Assembly (NCBI RefSeq): GCF_003425665.1
Contig: NZ_QQRQ01000005.1
Span: 62,001-126,000, forward strand
Source of the DNA: Evtepia gabavorous
GTDB lineage: Bacteria; Bacillota; Clostridia; Oscillospirales; Oscillospiraceae
Length of the DNA stretch: 64,000 nucleotides
Direction: 5' to 3'
Below the pieces are notes generated by a model. That model saw only the letters and a program-made list of their open reading frames with translations, had not been told where the DNA came from and made no database searches. Position numbers and translations under genes: made by a program. This document shows, piece after piece, positions 60,711 to 64,000 of the stretch (position 1 is its first letter; each line of letters opens with the position of its first letter).

Positions 60711-63700
60711 GTGTCTTTTGTCCATCTGCATGTTCACTCGGAATACAGCCTGTTAGACGGCGCCTGCCGGATTGACGGCCTGGTGGCCCGGGCCAAGGCC
60801 CTGGGGCAGACCGCCGTGGCCGTCACCGACCACGGGGTCATGTACGGGGCGGTGGATTTTTACCGGGCAGCCAAGCAGGAGGGCATCAAGCCCATCATCG
60901 GCTGCGAGGTCTATGTGGCCCCCCGGACCCGCTTCGACCGGGTCCATGAGGTGGACGACCGCCCCTATCACCTGGTCCTCTTGTGCCGGAACGAGCAGGG
61001 GTACCGGAACCTCTCCGCCCTGGTCAGCCGGAGCTTCACGGAGGGTTTTTACGGCAAGCCCCGGGTGGACTGGGAGCTGCTCACCCGGTACCACGAGGGG
61101 ATCATCGCCCTGTCCGCCTGCCTGGCCGGTCAGCTCCCCCGGCTGCTGCTGGCCGGGGACTACGCCGGGGCCAAGGCCCACGCCCTGGCCATGCGGGACC
61201 TGTTTGGCCCGGACAACTACTATCTGGAACTGCAGGACCACGGCATCCCCCAGCAAAAGCAGGTCCTCCAGGGCCTGGTCGCCCTCCACCAGGAGACGGG
61301 CATCCCCCTGGTGGCCACCAACGACGCCCACTACCTCACCCGGCAGGACGCCGCCATCCAGGACGTCCTCATGTGCATCCAGATGGGCAAGACGGTGGAG
61401 GACCCCAACCGGATGCGGTTTGAAACCCAGGAGTTTTACCTGAAATCCGAGCAGGAGATGGCCGCCCTCTTTCCCGACTGGCCCGAGGCCCTGGAAAACA
61501 CCGCCAAAATCGCGGCGGATTGCAACGTGGACTTTCAGTTCGGGGTCTATCACCTGCCAGAATTCAAGCTTCCCCCGGGCTACACCGACGGGGACGCCTA
61601 CTTTGAGACCCTCTGCCGCCAGGGCTTTGCCCGGCGCTATCCCCAGGGCAGCGAGGAATATGAAAAACAGCTGGCCTACGAGATGGACATGATCCGGCAG
61701 ATGGGCTTTGTGGAGTATTTCCTCATTGTCTCCGACTTCATCGGCTACGCCAAGTCCCACGACATTCCCGTGGGGCCGGGCCGGGGCTCCGCCGCCGGGT
61801 CCATGGTGGCCTACTGCCTGGACATCACCGACGTGGACCCCATGAAGTACTCCCTGTACTTTGAGCGGTTCCTGAACCCGGAACGGGTCTCCATGCCCGA
61901 CATCGACGTGGACTTCTGCTACCGCCGCCGGGGCGAGGTCATCGACTATGTCAACCAAAAATACGGGGCCGACCACGTGGCTCAAATCGTCACCTTCGGC
62001 ACCATGGCCGCCAAGGGGGCCATCCGGGACGTGGGCCGGGCCCTGAACGTCCCCTACGCCGAGGTGGACGCCATCGCCAAGCAAGTGCCCAACTCCCTGC
62101 ACATGACCCTGGCCTCCGCCCTGTCCCTGTCCAAGCCCCTGCGGGAGATGTACGAGAGTGACCCCACCGTACAAAAGATCATCGACACCGCCAAAGGCCT
62201 GGAGGGCATGCCCCGCCACGCCTCCACCCACGCCGCCGGGGTGGTCATCACCCGCAACCCGGTGGACACCTACGTTCCCCTGGCCAAAAACGACGAGGCC
62301 GTGGTTACCCAGTACACCATGACCACCCTGGAGGAGCTGGGACTGCTGAAGATGGACTTCCTGGCCCTGCGCAACCTCACCGTCCTGGACGACGCGGTGC
62401 AGATGGTCCGCAGCCATACCCCCGACTTTGACCTGCACGCCATTCCCGACGACGACCCGGAGACCTTCCAAATGCTCTCCGACGGCCGGACCTGCGGCGT
62501 CTTCCAGATGGAATCGGCGGGGATGACCGGGGTGTGCGTGGGGCTGCGGCCCAAGGACATTGAGGACATCACCGCCATCATCGCCCTCTACCGGCCGGGC
62601 CCCATGGAATCCATCCCCCGGTTCATCTCCTCCAAGCACAACCCGGACAGCGTCTCCTATAAGCACCCCTCCCTGGTTCCCATTCTCTCCAACACCTACG
62701 GCTGCATCGTCTACCAGGAGCAGGTCATTGAAATCTTCCGCCGGCTGGCGGGGTACTCCCTGGGACAGGCCGACATGGTCCGCCGGGCCATGTCCAAAAA
62801 GAAGATGAAAGACATCCAGCGGGAGCGGGAGGCCTTCCTCCACGGGGACCCGGACCGGGGAATCACCGGCTGCACGGCAAACGGCATCCCCCAGGACGTG
62901 GCGGAGAGCATCTACGACGAGATCACCGATTTCGCCAACTACGCCTTCAACAAGGCCCACGCGGTCTGCTACGCCATTGTGGCCTACCAAACCGCCTGGT
63001 TTAAGTGCCATTACCCCCGGGAGTACATGGCCGCCCTGCTCACCTCGGTGCTGGACTCCCAGGGAAAGATCGCGGAATACATCGCCGAGTGCCGAAGCCT
63101 GGGCATCCGCCTGCTCCCCCCGGACATCAACCAGTCCGGTCCCGACTTCACTGTGGCCGGGCGGGACATCCGCTTTGGCCTGGCCGCCCTGAAGGGGGTG
63201 GGTCGGGGCTTCACCAACGCGGTTTTGGCCCGGCGCCAGGCAGATGGCCCGTTTACCTCCTTCCCGGATTTCTGCCAGCGGCTGCTGGACGAGGACCTGA
63301 ACAAGCGGGTGCTGGAAAGCCTCATCCGGGCAGGGGCCTTTGACGCCATGGGCGTGCGGCGGTCCCAGCTGCTGGACGCCTATGAGCAGCTCATCGACAG
63401 CCTCACCCGGAACCGCCGGAAAAACCTGGAGGGACAGTTTGACCTCTTCTCCCTGGGGCAGGAAAAGCCGGAACCCGTGGAGCTGGTCCTCCGGGACCTG
63501 CCGGAGTTCTCCCAAGAGGAGCTGATGACCATGGAAAAGGAGGTCACCGGTCTCTACCTTTCCGGCCACCCCATGGACGCCTATCGGGATACGGTTCGGG
63601 CCCAGGGAGCGGTCCCCATCGCCTCGGTGCTGGAGGACTTCGCCCAGGAGGAGGGCCCCACCCAGTTCCAGGACGGCCAGCGCATCCTCCTGGCCGGGGT

Positions 63701-64000
63701 GGTGGCCGCGGCCAAGACCAAGACCACCAAGAACAACTCCCTCATGGCCTATGTGACCCTGGAGGACGACACCGGCTCCCTGGAGCTGCTGGTCTTCTCC
63801 CGGGTGCTGGAGGAGAGCGGCAGCTACCTCCAGGTCAACCTGCCCATCCTGACAGAGGGCAGAATCTCCGTCCGGGACGAGAAAGCCCCCCAGCTCATGT
63901 GTGACCGGGTCACCCCCCTCAGCCAGGTCCCGGAACCGGCCGGCGCTGCCGCTCCCCTCTCCGGGAAGCTCTATCTGCGCTTTGCCCGGAGCGACGATCC
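60711..64000 (+). CDS. dnaE: DNA polymerase III alpha subunit DnaE, 5' part
   Basis: DnaE polymerises DNA at the fork; in Firmicutes it works with PolC. The frame is open from GTG at 60711, preceded by AGGGAGGG, to the end of the window (about 1096 residues of some 1150-1170). It shows the N-terminal PHP domain (FVHLHVHSEYSLLDG, VTDHGVMYGAVDFY) and the GPGRGSAAGS motif. The catalytic aspartates lie in MPDIDVDFCYRR (about 396), followed by YQEQVIEIFRRLAGYS, FNKAHAVCYAIVAYQTAWFK, and an OB-fold start (ILLAGVVAAAKTKTTKN). The C-terminus lies outside the window. Confidence 0.96.
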   Translation, partial: MSFVHLHVHSEYSLLDGACRIDGLVARAKALGQTAVAVTDHGVMYGAVDFYRAAKQEGIKPIIGCEVYVAPRTRFDRVHEVDDRPYHLVLLCRNEQGYRNLSALVSRSFTEGFYGKPRVDWELLTRYHEGIIALSACLAGQLPRLLLAGDYAGAKAHALAMRDLFGPDNYYLELQDHGIPQQKQVLQGLVALHQETGIPLVATNDAHYLTRQDAAIQDVLMCIQMGKTVEDPNRMRFETQEFYLKSEQEMAALFPDWPEALENTAKIAADCNVDFQFGVYHLPEFKLPPGYTDGDAYFETLCRQGFARRYPQGSEEYEKQLAYEMDMIRQMGFVEYFLIVSDFIGYAKSHDIPVGPGRGSAAGSMVAYCLDITDVDPMKYSLYFERFLNPERVSMPDIDVDFCYRRRGEVIDYVNQKYGADHVAQIVTFGTMAAKGAIRDVGRALNVPYAEVDAIAKQVPNSLHMTLASALSLSKPLREMYESDPTVQKIIDTAKGLEGMPRHASTHAAGVVITRNPVDTYVPLAKNDEAVVTQYTMTTLEELGLLKMDFLALRNLTVLDDAVQMVRSHTPDFDLHAIPDDDPETFQMLSDGRTCGVFQMESAGMTGVCVGLRPKDIEDITAIIALYRPGPMESIPRFISSKHNPDSVSYKHPSLVPILSNTYGCIVYQEQVIEIFRRLAGYSLGQADMVRRAMSKKKMKDIQREREAFLHGDPDRGITGCTANGIPQDVAESIYDEITDFANYAFNKAHAVCYAIVAYQTAWFKCHYPREYMAALLTSVLDSQGKIAEYIAECRSLGIRLLPPDINQSGPDFTVAGRDIRFGLAALKGVGRGFTNAVLARRQADGPFTSFPDFCQRLLDEDLNKRVLESLIRAGAFDAMGVRRSQLLDAYEQLIDSLTRNRRKNLEGQFDLFSLGQEKPEPVELVLRDLPEFSQEELMTMEKEVTGLYLSGHPMDAYRDTVRAQGAVPIASVLEDFAQEEGPTQFQDGQRILLAGVVAAAKTKTTKNNSLMAYVTLEDDTGSLELLVFSRVLEESGSYLQVNLPILTEGRISVRDEKAPQLMCDRVTPLSQVPEPAGAAAPLSGKLYLRFARSDD

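Noticed and set aside
60753-63569. 938-codon open frame on the minus strand
   Set aside because: It lies wholly opposite dnaE, whose PHP and polymerase motifs are clear. The minus frame is Gly/Val/His-rich shadow coding typical of G+C-rich DNA.

Overview
The window is a piece of chromosome from a high-G+C, spore-forming Firmicute. It most resembles the gut Oscillospiraceae (Flavonifractor, Lawsonibacter and Pseudoflavonifractor-like genera). The reasons are a spoIIP homologue, SLH-domain surface proteins, Firmicute gene sets (gdpP-rplI-dnaB, tilS-hpt-ftsH, rapZ-whiA, iscR-nifS-iscU), AGGAGG-type ribosome binding sites, frequent TTG/GTG starts, and compact G+C-rich coding DNA. The genus is an inference; there is no rRNA in the window.

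Layout. 1-12.8 kb: end of a pgeF-like gene, a LysM/M23 peptidase, spoIIP, a YihY membrane protein, the c-di-AMP phosphodiesterase gdpP with rplI and dnaB, tilS-hpt-ftsH, and a small Cys-rich protein. 12.8-18.7 kb: a P-type ATPase behind a Mn2+ (yybP-ykoY) riboswitch, a NusG_II plus Gx-transporter pair, and a biotin unit in which bioY carries an internal deletion upstream of birA, with a candidate BirA operator on the bioY promoter. 18.7-31.7 kb: VanZ, a zinc-ribbon membrane protein, a nitrilase-family amidase, an LTA-synthase-like sulfatase, an SLH 5'-nucleotidase, an aldehyde dehydrogenase divergent from a LuxR regulator, and a polar amino-acid ABC transporter controlled by a lysine riboswitch. 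31.8-37.4 kb: oppD, oppF, M19 dipeptidase, old-yellow-enzyme-type reductase and flavin reductase, with no permease or binding protein. 37.6-41.7 kb: iscR, nifS and iscU with a candidate operator, a metallo-beta-lactamase-fold hydrolase, and deoC. 41.7-50.7 kb: an MBOAT/DHHW surface-acylation operon with a lipoprotein, a dicarboxylate symporter, and a 1336-residue SLH protein with a GGG repeat region.

50.94-56.65 kb is a visibly AT-rich mobile element of about 5.7 kb. It is bounded by matching 43-bp inverted termini and carries a large serine recombinase, a TnpW-like small protein, a Tn916 Orf7/Orf8-like sigma/HTH pair, and a TetR-EFR1 ferredoxin-Cys-rich KTR cargo operon. It sits between the rubrerythrin stop codon and what looks like the rubrerythrin terminator. 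56.65-64 kb returns to host sequence: rubrerythrin, a LEA-like lipoprotein, a zinc ribbon protein, rapZ, whiA, a C_GCAxxG_C_C protein, and dnaE running off the window end.

Regulation can be read directly in several places: Mn2+ and lysine riboswitches with terminators, a BirA-type inverted repeat, an Rrf2-type palindrome, and direct repeats over the element's tetR promoter. The strongest novelty candidates are the terminally repeated element with its redox cargo, the inverted-repeat non-coding region inside it, and the duplicated palindrome around the SLH-gene promoter region. No tRNA, rRNA or CRISPR array was seen.
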